Source: Chryseobacterium sp. Marseille-Q5410
GTDB taxonomy: Bacteria; Bacteroidota; Bacteroidia; Flavobacteriales; Weeksellaceae
Length of the DNA: 64,000 bases
Direction of reading: 5' to 3'
Assembly (NCBI GenBank): GCA_946892665.1
Contig: CAMPOT010000002.1
Span: 62,001 to 126,000, forward strand
Part shown: piece by piece, positions 55,784-64,000 of the stretch
How positions within the stretch are numbered: the stretch's first letter is position 1
Layout of the letters: each line of letters starts with the position of its first letter
Made by a program: the position numbers and the translations under genes
Notes under the pieces: generated by a model
What the model was told of the DNA's origin: nothing
The model's input: the letters and a program-made list of their open reading frames with translations, nothing else
Database searches by the model: none

Positions 55784-58516
55784 TTATTTCTTGTTGAAAT
55801 CTCCTGCGTACACCGAAATAATTTTGTCTAAACTTAAATATTTCTTCAAAGCAGCATTCACTTCTTCCAATTTTAAATTCTGGATTTTCGCGTTCAAAGC
55901 GTCGTATTCATCAAGAGAAACTCCGTATTGAAGTTTTTTGTTGACCAAATTGATCAAAGTATTATCCATTCCAAGATTGGTTTGCTGAACGTTGGCGTAG
56001 CTTTTTTTATTGTCGGCCAATTCCTGAGCGGTAAAACCGTCTTTCAATGCTTTGGAAACTTCCTCCTTCCAAGCGGCTTCTACAGCATCTCTTTTCGTAG
56101 GATTTAAAAAAGCATAGTAATTCCAAGAAGCCACATCATTGGTTACCGGAACGCTGAGGTAAGAACCTACACCATAGCTGATTCCTTCTTTTTCGCGCAA
56201 TCTCATTGGAAGTCTTGCGGAAAGAAAACCTCCACTTCCCAGGATTTCATTGGCCAACACCAAAGCTGCATAATCAGGATGTTTCTGATCCATTCGGAAT
56301 TTTTCGGTTCCTAGAGCGACCGCATTTTCTTTATCGGGAGTGATGAAGTTTTTGTCTAATTTTTTAGTTTCAAAATAAATAGGTTTTACTTCAGAATATT
56401 TTGTCTTGGCTGTGAATTCCCCGAAGGTTTTTTCTAATGAATTTGCCGCAGTTTTAGCATCAATACTTCCTAAAACAGTTCCGAAACCATTGCTTGCACC
56501 CATCAAATTTGAATAGAAGCCGGTGATTTGATCACGAGTTACTTTTTTGTTATTGTCTATTTCTTCTTGCAAAGTCGGAGTGTAGAAAATGCTTCCTTTG
56601 GGGTAAGGATTTGCCAAACGTTGAAGTTCGTTGCTTGCGATGGCTTGCGGATCTTTTTGTTGAGCTTCCAAATAAGTGTTGTTTTCGGCAATCATTTTTG
56701 TAAGCTCGTTTTGCGGGAAGGTTGCATTGGCTAAAATATCCTGCAAAATATCCATTACTTCAGCGAAATTGTTTTTATAAGTCGAAACATTTATCAAGAA
56801 ATTCTGACCACTAGTTCGGAAATAAATCGAAGAATTTAGTTGATCCAAACGATCTTGGATTTGTTCTTTGGTTTTCGTTTTGGTTCCTGCGCTAAGCAAA
56901 GCTGCAGTTAAAGCTCCTACCGACGATTTTCCGGCCAATTCTTTTTCGTTACCGATAAGAAATTTGAAGTTGGCGATAATTTTTTCACCCTTTAATTCTT
57001 TGTTTACCAAACCGTATTTCATCCCGTTCGAAAGTACGCCTTCTTTTAAATTGTTTTTCAAGTTGGCAATGCTTGCTTCGAAAGGAGCGGCTTCTTTTTC
57101 TAGAGCTTTTCCTTTGTAATCTTTGGTTAGTGCGGCAATTTGTTCATTGCTAAATTCTGCTGGTTTTACACGCTGCTCGTCTTTGGACGGAATAAAGATT
57201 CCTACAGTTCTGTTATTGCTTTTAAAGTATTTTTGTGCAACTCTGTTGAGGTCTGCAAGACTTAGTTTTTCAACGTTATCACGATACAGAAACGCCAATT
57301 TGTAACCGCCGGCTCCAACAATTTCTGTATATCCAATAGCTTTGTTAATGGTGTTGTTTTTAGTGTTTTCTATTTGTTTTAAAAGTTTCGCTTTCGCTCT
57401 TGCTAAATCCTGTTCTGTATAGGCGATTGTGCCAATTTTATCGAGTTCAGATCTAACCAAATTTTTTGTCGCTTCCAAATCTTTATCTTTTGGAACATCA
57501 AAATGGAAATAAACCAATCCAGCATCTCTCACCGTTGGCGAGTAAGCCCATAAGCTGGATACTTTCTGATTTTCTACCAAACTTTTATAAAGATAACCCG
57601 ATGGATCCGCAGTTAATACTTCTATTAAAGCATCCAAAGCTGCGTAATCTTTGTCCGCATAAGCAGCGGTGTGGTATCCTGCGGAAACAATTTTGCTGTC
57701 TCCGGATCTTCTTACTTCCACAAATTTTTCACCATCTTGTGCGGGCTCTACGGTGTAAGTTCCACCGAGTTCTCGGGTAGGTTTAGGAAGGGGAGCAAAA
57801 TATTCTGACACGTATTTTAGCGCATTCGCTTCATCAAACTTTCCGGCAATAACCAAAGTTGCATTGTCGGGTTGGTAATATTTTTCATAAAATTTTCTAA
57901 GGACCGGAGCTTTCACTCTTTCGATATCTTCTTTGCTTCCGATGGTGCTGTTTCCGTAGTTGTGCCACAAGTACGCAGCAGAAAATACTTTTTCCATAAG
58001 AACTCCTGAGGGATCATTTTCGCCAATTTCGAATTCATTTCGTACCACCGAAAATTCTTTATCGAGGTCGCTTTGCAAAATAGTTGCATTAATCATTCTG
58101 TCCGCTTCCATCATCAAAGCCCACTTCAGATTTTCATCATTTGAAGGGAAAATTTCGTAATAATTGGTGCGGTCGTACCAAGTGGTTCCGTTTGCAGCGC
58201 CACCTTTGTCGGATAGTTGTTTTTTGATGTCGCCGAGATTTTTAGTGCTTTTAAAAAGCATGTGTTCCAGCAAGTGAGCCATTCCTTTTTCGCCGTAACC
58301 TTCGTCTTTTGAACCTACATTATAGATAATGTTCACCACCATATTACTTTGTGACGGATCGGGTAGAAGCAATATTTTCATTCCGTTGCTTAAGGAATAT
58401 TCCTTGGTTCCCTCGATGTTGGTTACAAATTTCGGAACTTCATGTTTTTGTGCATAAGCTACATTTCCTGCGGAAAGCGCAGTAATCAGGGTTAAACTTA
58501 ATAGAAATTTTTTCAT
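55784..58516 (-). CDS. M16 family zinc metallopeptidase, two-domain
   Basis: 910 residues. Signal peptide MKKFLLSLTLITALSAGNVAYAQ. The active half contains the inverted zinc motif HLLEH (His81, Glu84, His85) and a downstream Glu region; the second half has the M16C fold without the motif, as in other two-repeat M16 proteins. Such proteins are periplasmic in flavobacteria and degrade peptides. Complete, single-gene unit. Confidence 0.93.
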   Translation of the reverse strand: MKKFLLSLTLITALSAGNVAYAQKHEVPKFVTNIEGTKEYSLSNGMKILLLPDPSQSNMVVNIIYNVGSKDEGYGEKGMAHLLEHMLFKSTKNLGDIKKQLSDKGGAANGTTWYDRTNYYEIFPSNDENLKWALMMEADRMINATILQSDLDKEFSVVRNEFEIGENDPSGVLMEKVFSAAYLWHNYGNSTIGSKEDIERVKAPVLRKFYEKYYQPDNATLVIAGKFDEANALKYVSEYFAPLPKPTRELGGTYTVEPAQDGEKFVEVRRSGDSKIVSAGYHTAAYADKDYAALDALIEVLTADPSGYLYKSLVENQKVSSLWAYSPTVRDAGLVYFHFDVPKDKDLEATKNLVRSELDKIGTIAYTEQDLARAKAKLLKQIENTKNNTINKAIGYTEIVGAGGYKLAFLYRDNVEKLSLADLNRVAQKYFKSNNRTVGIFIPSKDEQRVKPAEFSNEQIAALTKDYKGKALEKEAAPFEASIANLKNNLKEGVLSNGMKYGLVNKELKGEKIIANFKFLIGNEKELAGKSSVGALTAALLSAGTKTKTKEQIQDRLDQLNSSIYFRTSGQNFLINVSTYKNNFAEVMDILQDILANATFPQNELTKMIAENNTYLEAQQKDPQAIASNELQRLANPYPKGSIFYTPTLQEEIDNNKKVTRDQITGFYSNLMGASNGFGTVLGSIDAKTAANSLEKTFGEFTAKTKYSEVKPIYFETKKLDKNFITPDKENAVALGTEKFRMDQKHPDYAALVLANEILGSGGFLSARLPMRLREKEGISYGVGSYLSVPVTNDVASWNYYAFLNPTKRDAVEAAWKEEVSKALKDGFTAQELADNKKSYANVQQTNLGMDNTLINLVNKKLQYGVSLDEYDALNAKIQNLKLEEVNAALKKYLSLDKIISVYAGDFNKK

Positions 58517-58680
58517 TTTTTTATTTTGTTTTTTTTGGTTGGTAATATGATTTTTTTTGGTTTAAACTTTTAAATCCGTCAAATTCACTCTTATTCAATA
58601 AGATAATGGGTCGGTAAACAAATTTAGAATTATTTTTAGGATTTAATGGCTATAAAATGAGGCAATTTGTTTTAAACTGC

Positions 58681-58688
58681 TATTTTTG
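58681..58688 (+). promoter_or_regulatory. -7 box immediately before ruvC
   Basis: TATTTTTG ends 4 bases before the GTG at 58693, so a transcript from here would be leaderless or nearly so. Confidence 0.45.
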
Positions 58689-58692
58689 TGAG

Positions 58693-59247
58693 GTGCAAAC
58701 AGAAAAAATTATTTTAGGAATCGATCCGGGAACCACGATTATGGGTTTCGGAATCATCGCTGTGAAAGAAAGTTCTATCGCGCTGATTTCCATTCATGAG
58801 CTTATTTTAAAGAAATATCCTAATCACGAAACGAAACTCAAAATTATTTTTGATAAAACGTTAGCATTAATAGATGAATATCACCCCGATGAAGTCGCCC
58901 TGGAAGCACCTTTTTTTGGAAAGAATGTACAAAGTATGCTGAAACTTGGTCGTGCACAAGGTGTTGCAATGGCGGCATCACTACATCGGGATATTCCGAT
59001 TACCGAATATTCTCCGAAAAAAATAAAAATGGCGATCACTGGAAACGGAAACGCGAGTAAAGAACAAGTCGCCGGAATGCTGAAAAACCTTCTGAAATTG
59101 AAAGAATTTCCAACAAAATACCTCGATGCTTCCGATGGTTTAGCGGTCGCGGTTTGTCATCATTTTAATTCTGGGAATCTGGTTTCAGACAAAAGTTATT
59201 CGGGTTGGGATAGTTTTTTGAAACAAAATCCGGATCGAATTAAGTAG
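58693..59247 (+). CDS. ruvC: Crossover junction endodeoxyribonuclease RuvC
   Basis: 184 residues from a GTG at 58693; the ATG at 58657 would add 12 residues (MRQFVLNCYFCE) not seen in RuvC. The acidic catalytic residues are in GIDPGT, VALEAPFFG and DASDGLAVAVCHHF. RuvC resolves Holliday junctions with RuvAB. Single gene; 59248-59433 after it shows no gene. Confidence 0.94.
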   Translation: MQTEKIILGIDPGTTIMGFGIIAVKESSIALISIHELILKKYPNHETKLKIIFDKTLALIDEYHPDEVALEAPFFGKNVQSMLKLGRAQGVAMAASLHRDIPITEYSPKKIKMAITGNGNASKEQVAGMLKNLLKLKEFPTKYLDASDGLAVAVCHHFNSGNLVSDKSYSGWDSFLKQNPDRIK

Positions 59248-59433
59248 GAAATATTTTCTTTTATTTTTCCTCAGTACTTTGTAATTTATTGAATAATAAT
59301 GGCTTAATTTGTAAAATATATTTACAAGAATTCTACAACATATCTTCTTGGTTAAACCTAATACTATTTGTAACATTGTGGAGTTTTTATGGACAAATTA
59401 AATAAGTTTAGTGAGATTTAAATACAGTAAGAA

Positions 59434-60528
59434 ATGAAAAATATCCCTCAAAATATAAAACCTATAAATCATAAAATGAATTGGTTTCAGCAATTTTTGA
59501 TCATTTGTTCTGGCGGAAATCTTCATATCCTGCGAAAAACTCCTAGCGAGTGGAATAAGTTTGCTGGGATTGGTGGTATTGTTTTATTTACCGCAGTTTT
59601 CGCAAGTTTATCCGCCGGTTACGCGATGTTTACAGTGTTTGATGATCTTTGGGTTTCGGCAGGATTCGGGATGCTCTGGGGATTGATGATTTTTAATCTT
59701 GACCGCTATATCGTTTCTTCCATTAAGAAGACAGGAACTTGGTGGAACCAAATTTTAATGGCAATTCCGAGATTGATTCTGGCGACATTTTTAGGAATTA
59801 TTATTTCCAAACCTTTGGAACTTAAAATCTTTGAAAAAGAAGTCAACAAACAGCTTAATACCATTATTCAGCGAAATAAAACTCAACTGCAGGCGGAAAT
59901 GAACGGCAGGATTTTGCAGCAATCAGGACCTTTTGAGACTGAAAAAAAACAAATTGCCAACAGGATAGCTGAGTATCAAAAATCGTATGATTCTGCTGCG
60001 GTAGAGTTAGAGAAGGAGATTTTGGGAAAACAAAGTGGGTTGACGAGTGGGAAAGTGGGGTTCGGTTCCAATGCCAAAAGGAAATCTGAATTGAAAGAAC
60101 AGCGTCGCCAGGATTTGGAAAATTATCAAAAACAAATCGCTCCAAGATTGGAATATTTAGACAAAGAAATTTCTAAGGTATATACCAATATCGAAACGGA
60201 AAGAAATAAAACCGAAACTTTTGAAGACAAATTCAATGGTTTTGCCGCCAGACTTCAGGCCCTTGATGAGTTGGGAAAAAACACCCCGATTATTGGAATT
60301 GCGGCTGCTTTTATCATGGGACTATTTATATGTTTGGAAATTTCTCCGGTTTTGGTGAAATTAATTTCGTCCGTTGGTCCTTATGATTATCTTTTAGAAA
60401 AAACAGAAAACGATTTCCGTTTATATTCCAAAGAAAAAATCGAAAAAGGAAATGCGGGAACCGATTGGAGAATTGAGGATTTTAAGGAAAATTTAGGCAA
60501 AGATAATCCTGCTGAAAGGCACACTTAA
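59434..60528 (+). CDS. DUF4407 membrane protein
   Basis: 364 residues; a second in-frame ATG at 59476 is also possible. Four membrane segments (about residues 42-65, 68-88, 105-125 and 285-310) enclose a long coiled-coil region (about 130-275, rich in Gln, Lys and Glu). This matches DUF4407, of unknown function. The TAA stop overlaps the stop of the opposite-strand gene. Confidence 0.85.
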   Translation: MKNIPQNIKPINHKMNWFQQFLIICSGGNLHILRKTPSEWNKFAGIGGIVLFTAVFASLSAGYAMFTVFDDLWVSAGFGMLWGLMIFNLDRYIVSSIKKTGTWWNQILMAIPRLILATFLGIIISKPLELKIFEKEVNKQLNTIIQRNKTQLQAEMNGRILQQSGPFETEKKQIANRIAEYQKSYDSAAVELEKEILGKQSGLTSGKVGFGSNAKRKSELKEQRRQDLENYQKQIAPRLEYLDKEISKVYTNIETERNKTETFEDKFNGFAARLQALDELGKNTPIIGIAAAFIMGLFICLEISPVLVKLISSVGPYDYLLEKTENDFRLYSKEKIEKGNAGTDWRIEDFKENLGKDNPAERHT

Positions 60529-60965
60529 TTTCCTGAAAGTTTCAAAATCAAAGGTGCGCTGATTTGTTTTTGTGAGTAATATTTTGCTGCACAAACGTTA
60601 GTTTTCATCGTGTAACTCCCTTTGTAAATGACAAATTGGTTTTTGCTGTTTTTCGGAACCGGCAGATTGTAAATTTGATTTCCCTTTACCGCTACCAGCC
60701 TTACGATTATATTGCACCCGGACAGGTTGTCGATGACCGCAACCGTGTAGGGATCTGCAGGATCTGTATCATTAATAAGATAAGTAAGCACTTCGGCGGT
60801 TTTCTTGTTTTTATCGATTTGGTCTTTTTCAATCAGGTCTGCGAATTCCTTGCCTTCATCTACTGAACCCGGATTGTTTGTTCTGTAACCAGAATTAGGA
60901 ACTACATCGCACTGTATCATTAAAAAACCCAGAACTAATAAATATAATTTCTTTAAACTTTTCAT
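60525..60965 (-). CDS. DUF6759 domain lipoprotein, short form
   Basis: 146 residues. Lipoprotein signal MKSLKKLYLLVLGFLMIQCDV with lipobox MIQC. The C-terminal 70 residues (IDNLSGCNIIVRLVAV ... YNLPVPKNSK ... YKGSYTMKTNVCAAKYYSQK) align well with the end of the protein at 45968-46732: the CNII.R motif, P.P, KG.Y and C.A.Y.SQK are shared. The stop is 4 bases into the end of the DUF4407 gene. Function unknown. Confidence 0.8.
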   Translation of the reverse strand: MKSLKKLYLLVLGFLMIQCDVVPNSGYRTNNPGSVDEGKEFADLIEKDQIDKNKKTAEVLTYLINDTDPADPYTVAVIDNLSGCNIIVRLVAVKGNQIYNLPVPKNSKNQFVIYKGSYTMKTNVCAAKYYSQKQISAPLILKLSGN

Positions 60966-60991
60966 TAAAGTAAAAATAACTATTTATTATT

Positions 60992-61025
60992 AAAAAAAGT
61001 TGCCCGTAAATAACGGACAACTTTA
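60992..61025 (-). terminator. Terminator of guaB
   Basis: AAGTTG and CAACTT with inner CCGT/ACGG form a stem of about 10 bp with one mismatch, followed on the reverse strand by a run of T. Confidence 0.8.
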
Positions 61026-61044
61026 AATTCAAATATTTTTATTT

Positions 61045-62505
61045 CTACAGCGAATAATTCGGTGCTTCCTGAGTAATAATTACATCATGAGGATGAGATT
61101 CTTTCAGTCCGCTTCCGGTGATCATGACCATTTTACCGTCTTTCTGTAAAGTGTCGATGTCTTTTGTTCCGCAGTATCCCATTCCGGCACGGATTCCTCC
61201 TGTTAGCTGAAACACCACTTCTTCCAGTTTTCCTTTGTGAGGAACTCGTCCTTCAATTCCTTCTGGAACGAATTTTTTGGCTTCACTTTGGAAATATCTT
61301 TCTTTTCCGCCACGTCTCATGGCAGAAAGTGAACCCATTCCCTGATAGGCTTTGAATTTTCTTCCCTGGAAAATAATTTCTTCACCCGGAGCTTCATCGG
61401 TTCCCGCGAGTAAAGATCCCAGCATCACAGCGTTTGCACCGGAAGCCAAAGCTTTCACAATATCTCCGGAAAGTTTGATCCCTCCGTCCGCGATTACCGC
61501 TACATTTTTTGTCTTCGCATATTCAAAAACATTATAAATAGCAGAAAGTTGAGGAACGCCAACGCCGGCGACCACTCGGGTAGTACAGATTGAACCAGGA
61601 CCAACACCTACTTTCAGCACATTTGCTCCAGCTTCGATGAGGTCTTTTGCAGCGTCTGCAGTCACGATATTTCCCCCTACAATATCCAGATCTGGAAAAC
61701 CCGTACGGATTTCTTTAATTTTATCTAAAACGCCTTTCGAATGGCCATGAGCAGAATCAACTGCAATAATGTCGACACCGGCTTTTACCAATGCCGCAAC
61801 GCGATCCATCGTATCTTCGCCAACACCAACGCCTGCTCCAACGATGAGGCGACCGTTTTGGTCTTTATTGGCATTGGGATATTCCAATTGATTGTCGATA
61901 TCTTTAATGGTAATTAAACCCACCAATTTGAATTCTTTGTCTACAATAGGAAGTTTTTCTACTCTATTTTGAAGAAGGATCGCTTTAGCTTGTTCGAGAT
62001 TGGTTTCTTTGTCGGAAGTGATGAGTTGTTCTTTGGTCATCAATTCTTCTACCTTGGCTTCTAGGTTTTCCTGATATTTCACATCTCGATTGGTGATGAT
62101 TCCGATAAGTTTATTATCATTATCAACCACGGGCAGTCCGGAAATTTTGAAATTAACCATCATTTCTTTTGCCTGACCTAAAGTATGGTCTTTGGACAAA
62201 GTCACCGGGTCGGAAATCATTCCGTTTTCTGAACGTTTTACGCGGTAAACTTGCGCGGCTTGTTCGGCGATTGGCATGTTTTTGTGAATGAAACCAATTC
62301 CTCCAACTCTCGCCATTGCAATGGCCATTTCGGCTTCGGTAACCGTATCCATCGCAGCGGAAACAATCGGCGCATTGAGCGTAATTTTATCGGAAAGTCT
62401 TGATTTAAGGGAAACCTGATTAGGCAGAACTTCTGAGTAAGAAGGGATAAGTAGAACGTCATCGAAAGTGATGGCCGTTTCTACGATTTTGTTGTGAATA
62501 GACAT
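61045..62505 (-). CDS. guaB: Inosine-5'-monophosphate dehydrogenase
   Basis: 486 residues. The catalytic barrel carries the loop [17 protein letters not shown] with its nucleophilic Cys, [33 protein letters not shown] and the flap region [27 protein letters not shown]. Two CBS domains lie at about residues 92-205. It oxidises IMP to XMP, the first committed step to GMP. Complete. Confidence 0.98.
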   Translation of the reverse strand: MSIHNKIVETAITFDDVLLIPSYSEVLPNQVSLKSRLSDKITLNAPIVSAAMDTVTEAEMAIAMARVGGIGFIHKNMPIAEQAAQVYRVKRSENGMISDPVTLSKDHTLGQAKEMMVNFKISGLPVVDNDNKLIGIITNRDVKYQENLEAKVEELMTKEQLITSDKETNLEQAKAILLQNRVEKLPIVDKEFKLVGLITIKDIDNQLEYPNANKDQNGRLIVGAGVGVGEDTMDRVAALVKAGVDIIAVDSAHGHSKGVLDKIKEIRTGFPDLDIVGGNIVTADAAKDLIEAGANVLKVGVGPGSICTTRVVAGVGVPQLSAIYNVFEYAKTKNVAVIADGGIKLSGDIVKALASGANAVMLGSLLAGTDEAPGEEIIFQGRKFKAYQGMGSLSAMRRGGKERYFQSEAKKFVPEGIEGRVPHKGKLEEVVFQLTGGIRAGMGYCGTKDIDTLQKDGKMVMITGSGLKESHPHDVIITQEAPNYSL

Positions 62506-62518
62506 CTTTACTTTCTTG

Positions 62519-62526
62519 CAAAATTA
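62519..62526 (-). promoter_or_regulatory. -7 box of guaB promoter
   Basis: TAATTTTG on the reverse strand, 13 bases before the guaB start codon. Confidence 0.55.
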
Positions 62527-62600
62527 TGGTTTTTTTTTGGAAAATCGAAATAGCGGTTTTTTTGTGAATGGAAATTAATGTTGATACTGTATTCAGTAAA

Positions 62601-62632
62601 AGAAATAACCGCAGAAAAATCTGCGATTATTT
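62601..62632 (-). terminator. Terminator of the DUF2807-DUF4252 unit
   Basis: On the reverse strand, GAAATAATCGCAGA and TCTGCGGTTATTTC pair with one mismatch, followed by TTTTAC. Confidence 0.75.
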
Positions 62633-62641
62633 CAATTTAAT

Positions 62642-63166
62642 TTATTTGGAAACAAGTTTTTTTACGTCTTTCTTTTCGGAGTAATTGATAATTCTCGAAA
62701 TATCATCGGCGGTAAATTTGCCTGAAACATCTACAAAAACCAATTCGCTGCCGGAATGTACCGTGATCATCAGTTTTTTAATGACATCCCCGCTTTGTTT
62801 TGCCTGAAAATTGACGGTTTCATTTTCTTTCTTTACCGTCATCCATTCTTCGAAGCGGTTATTGGTAAGATATTTGGCAAAATCTGCCAGCATTTCTTTG
62901 TTGCCATTTTCAATCGTCATCACTTTAATATCGGAGATTTTTTTGATGAGGCTGATGACTTCTTCGCTTTCTCCGTCTTCTCTCAAAGCTTTTTTTACAA
63001 TAGGTTTTGCAAGAAACATCGGGACATTGATGCTGGTAAACTGTGCGCCTTTATAGTCGTAGTAAGGATTATCAAAGAAACCCATGTTTGGACGTCTGGA
63101 AACTACGCACGACTGAAGGGACATCATAAACAGCACTGCAGCAAATAAAAGGGAAATCTTTTTCAT
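62642..63166 (-). CDS. DUF4252 lipoprotein
   Basis: 174 residues. Lipoprotein signal MKKISLLFAAVLFMMSLQSCVV with lipobox LQSC. The rest has the alternating pattern of DUF4252 (VSGKFTADDISRIINYSEKK at the end). Such genes commonly occur in clusters with a sigma factor and putative adhesin genes in Bacteroidota. It follows the DUF2807 gene by 24 bases and is probably co-transcribed. Confidence 0.8.
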   Translation of the reverse strand: MKKISLLFAAVLFMMSLQSCVVSRRPNMGFFDNPYYDYKGAQFTSINVPMFLAKPIVKKALREDGESEEVISLIKKISDIKVMTIENGNKEMLADFAKYLTNNRFEEWMTVKKENETVNFQAKQSGDVIKKLMITVHSGSELVFVDVSGKFTADDISRIINYSEKKDVKKLVSK

Positions 63167-63190
63167 GATTTTAATTTTCAGGGTTCGTTT

Positions 63191-64000
63191 TTAATTCAAA
63201 GTTTTAATGCTTCCTCCGCTGCTGGTTTTTTGCGAAGAAATCGTTTTAGGATTTCCTTTATATCTTACTGAGGCGCCTGAACTTGCTGTTGCAGAAAGTG
63301 TATCGGTTGCCTGAACTTTCAAATTAGAGCCTGAAGAAGCTGAAACAGTAACGGTTTTGGAGGCTAAATCCTGGGCGTTGCAGCTCACCGCACTCGAAAC
63401 ATCAAACACCGCGCTTTCCGTTTTTCCTACGACGGTTATCATGGAGCCGCTGGTTCCGTTTAAACTGAATTTTTTTGAGTTGATATCCAGTTTTGCATTA
63501 GAACCGGAACTTATTTCCACATCCACCGTATTGTCAGCATTAATGTCAGCATTCAAATTAGATCCGGACGAAATATCCGCCTTGAAGTTATTTTCTTTTA
63601 CTGTATTTACTGTTGTTAAAAGGGAACCTGAGCTTAATTCTACTGAAGCAAGTCTCGGAGCTTCCACAGTAACCAATAGTTTTTTGAAGTTCAGTTTTTT
63701 ATTGTTTTTGTTATTAATTGAAAGCACCAGAATTCCGTCTTTTACTTCCGTTGAAACATATTCCTGAAGATTGGGATCGGTATCAACGATCACGCTTTGG
63801 TTATTTCCCTGAGTAAAATTTACTTTAATGCCGCTGGATGCTTTGATTCCGGTAAATTTTCCTACATTTCTTACCTGGGTAACTCCGGACGCACTTACAT
63901 TTTCTGTAACTAAGGAAGATTTAAGGGAAGTATTCTGTGCCTCGTTCACGAGTTTGTTCACGTCGTCCATAGAGATTTTTCCGTCGAGCATCATCAGCAC
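63191..64000 (-). CDS. DUF2807 (head GIN domain) protein, 5' end cut by window
   Basis: At least 269 residues; the frame runs to the right edge and the true start is probably outside. After an N-terminal helical part (DGKISMDDVNKLVNEAQNTS), a right-handed beta-helix of the DUF2807 type extends from about residue 45 (GIKASSGIKVNFTQG) to the end, with SSGS turns repeated about every 15-20 residues. Such domains are found in putative adhesins. Partner of the DUF4252 gene downstream. Confidence 0.8.
   Translation of the reverse strand: MLMMLDGKISMDDVNKLVNEAQNTSLKSSLVTENVSASGVTQVRNVGKFTGIKASSGIKVNFTQGNNQSVIVDTDPNLQEYVSTEVKDGILVLSINNKNNKKLNFKKLLVTVEAPRLASVELSSGSLLTTVNTVKENNFKADISSGSNLNADINADNTVDVEISSGSNAKLDINSKKFSLNGTSGSMITVVGKTESAVFDVSSAVSCNAQDLASKTVTVSASSGSNLKVQATDTLSATASSGASVRYKGNPKTISSQKTSSGGSIKTLN

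Noticed and set aside
63357-63767. Forward open frame over the DUF2807 gene
   Set aside because: Shadow of the repetitive beta-helix gene; no promoter or known motif.

Overview
The window is a piece of a chromosome from a member of the Bacteroidota, most likely Weeksellaceae (Chryseobacterium/Kaistella/Epilithonimonas-like). This rests on AT-rich DNA, starts without Shine-Dalgarno sequences, many promoters with the Bacteroidota -7 box TAnnTTTG, a type IX secretion (T9SS) C-terminal domain on a secreted metalloprotease, the ribosomal protein THX, and many lipoproteins and DUFs typical of flavobacteria. I saw no rRNA, tRNA, CRISPR array or prophage.

Layout. 1-2489: end of the str operon (rpsG tail, fusA, rpsJ), closed by a terminator. 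2490-3848: an unusual break in the S10 operon, holding a small low-affinity iron permease family gene and a new promoter. 3849-17842: one long run of ribosomal protein genes with secY, infA and rpoA (rplC to rplQ). 17917-21185: a lipoprotein gene (reverse strand), enolase, citrate synthase. 21186-21613: a 21-bp tandem repeat array. 21614-26510: a long-form PaaZ, a SMUG2-like uracil-DNA glycosylase, a crotonase-family protein and an SDR. 26740-30282: aspS, THX, DUF937 and DUF2480 genes. 30325-33244: lpxB and a ComEC-like gene. 33357-36879: sdhCAB. 37064-41631: a CXXC-less TlpA-like lipoprotein, a frameshifted small membrane gene, rlmD and two DUF genes. 41886-46732: T9SS metalloprotease, a carboxypeptidase-like regulatory domain protein and a DUF6759 protein. 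46800-49374: trmB facing rplM-rpsI-rpsB. 49546-53822: two small genes and icmF, the fused B12-dependent acyl-CoA mutase. 53840-54547: a RAYT-type transposase flanked by two identical 33-bp palindromes. 54607-64000: serine hydrolase, M16 protease, ruvC, DUF4407, a second DUF6759 protein, guaB, and a DUF2807-DUF4252 pair cut by the window edge.

Most of the window is core translation, central metabolism and envelope biology. The less ordinary signals are in non-coding DNA: a 24-nt promoter/start-site motif shared by the rplC and rplM ribosomal operons (21 of 24 identical); six 7-bp-periodic elements, all inside spacers between same-strand, probably co-transcribed genes; and the RAYT with its flanking palindromes. 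In coding DNA the points of interest are two DUF6759 paralogs 14 kb apart, a thioredoxin-fold lipoprotein without its redox cysteines, a PaaZ with a third DinB-like domain, and a one-base frameshift in a homopolymer.
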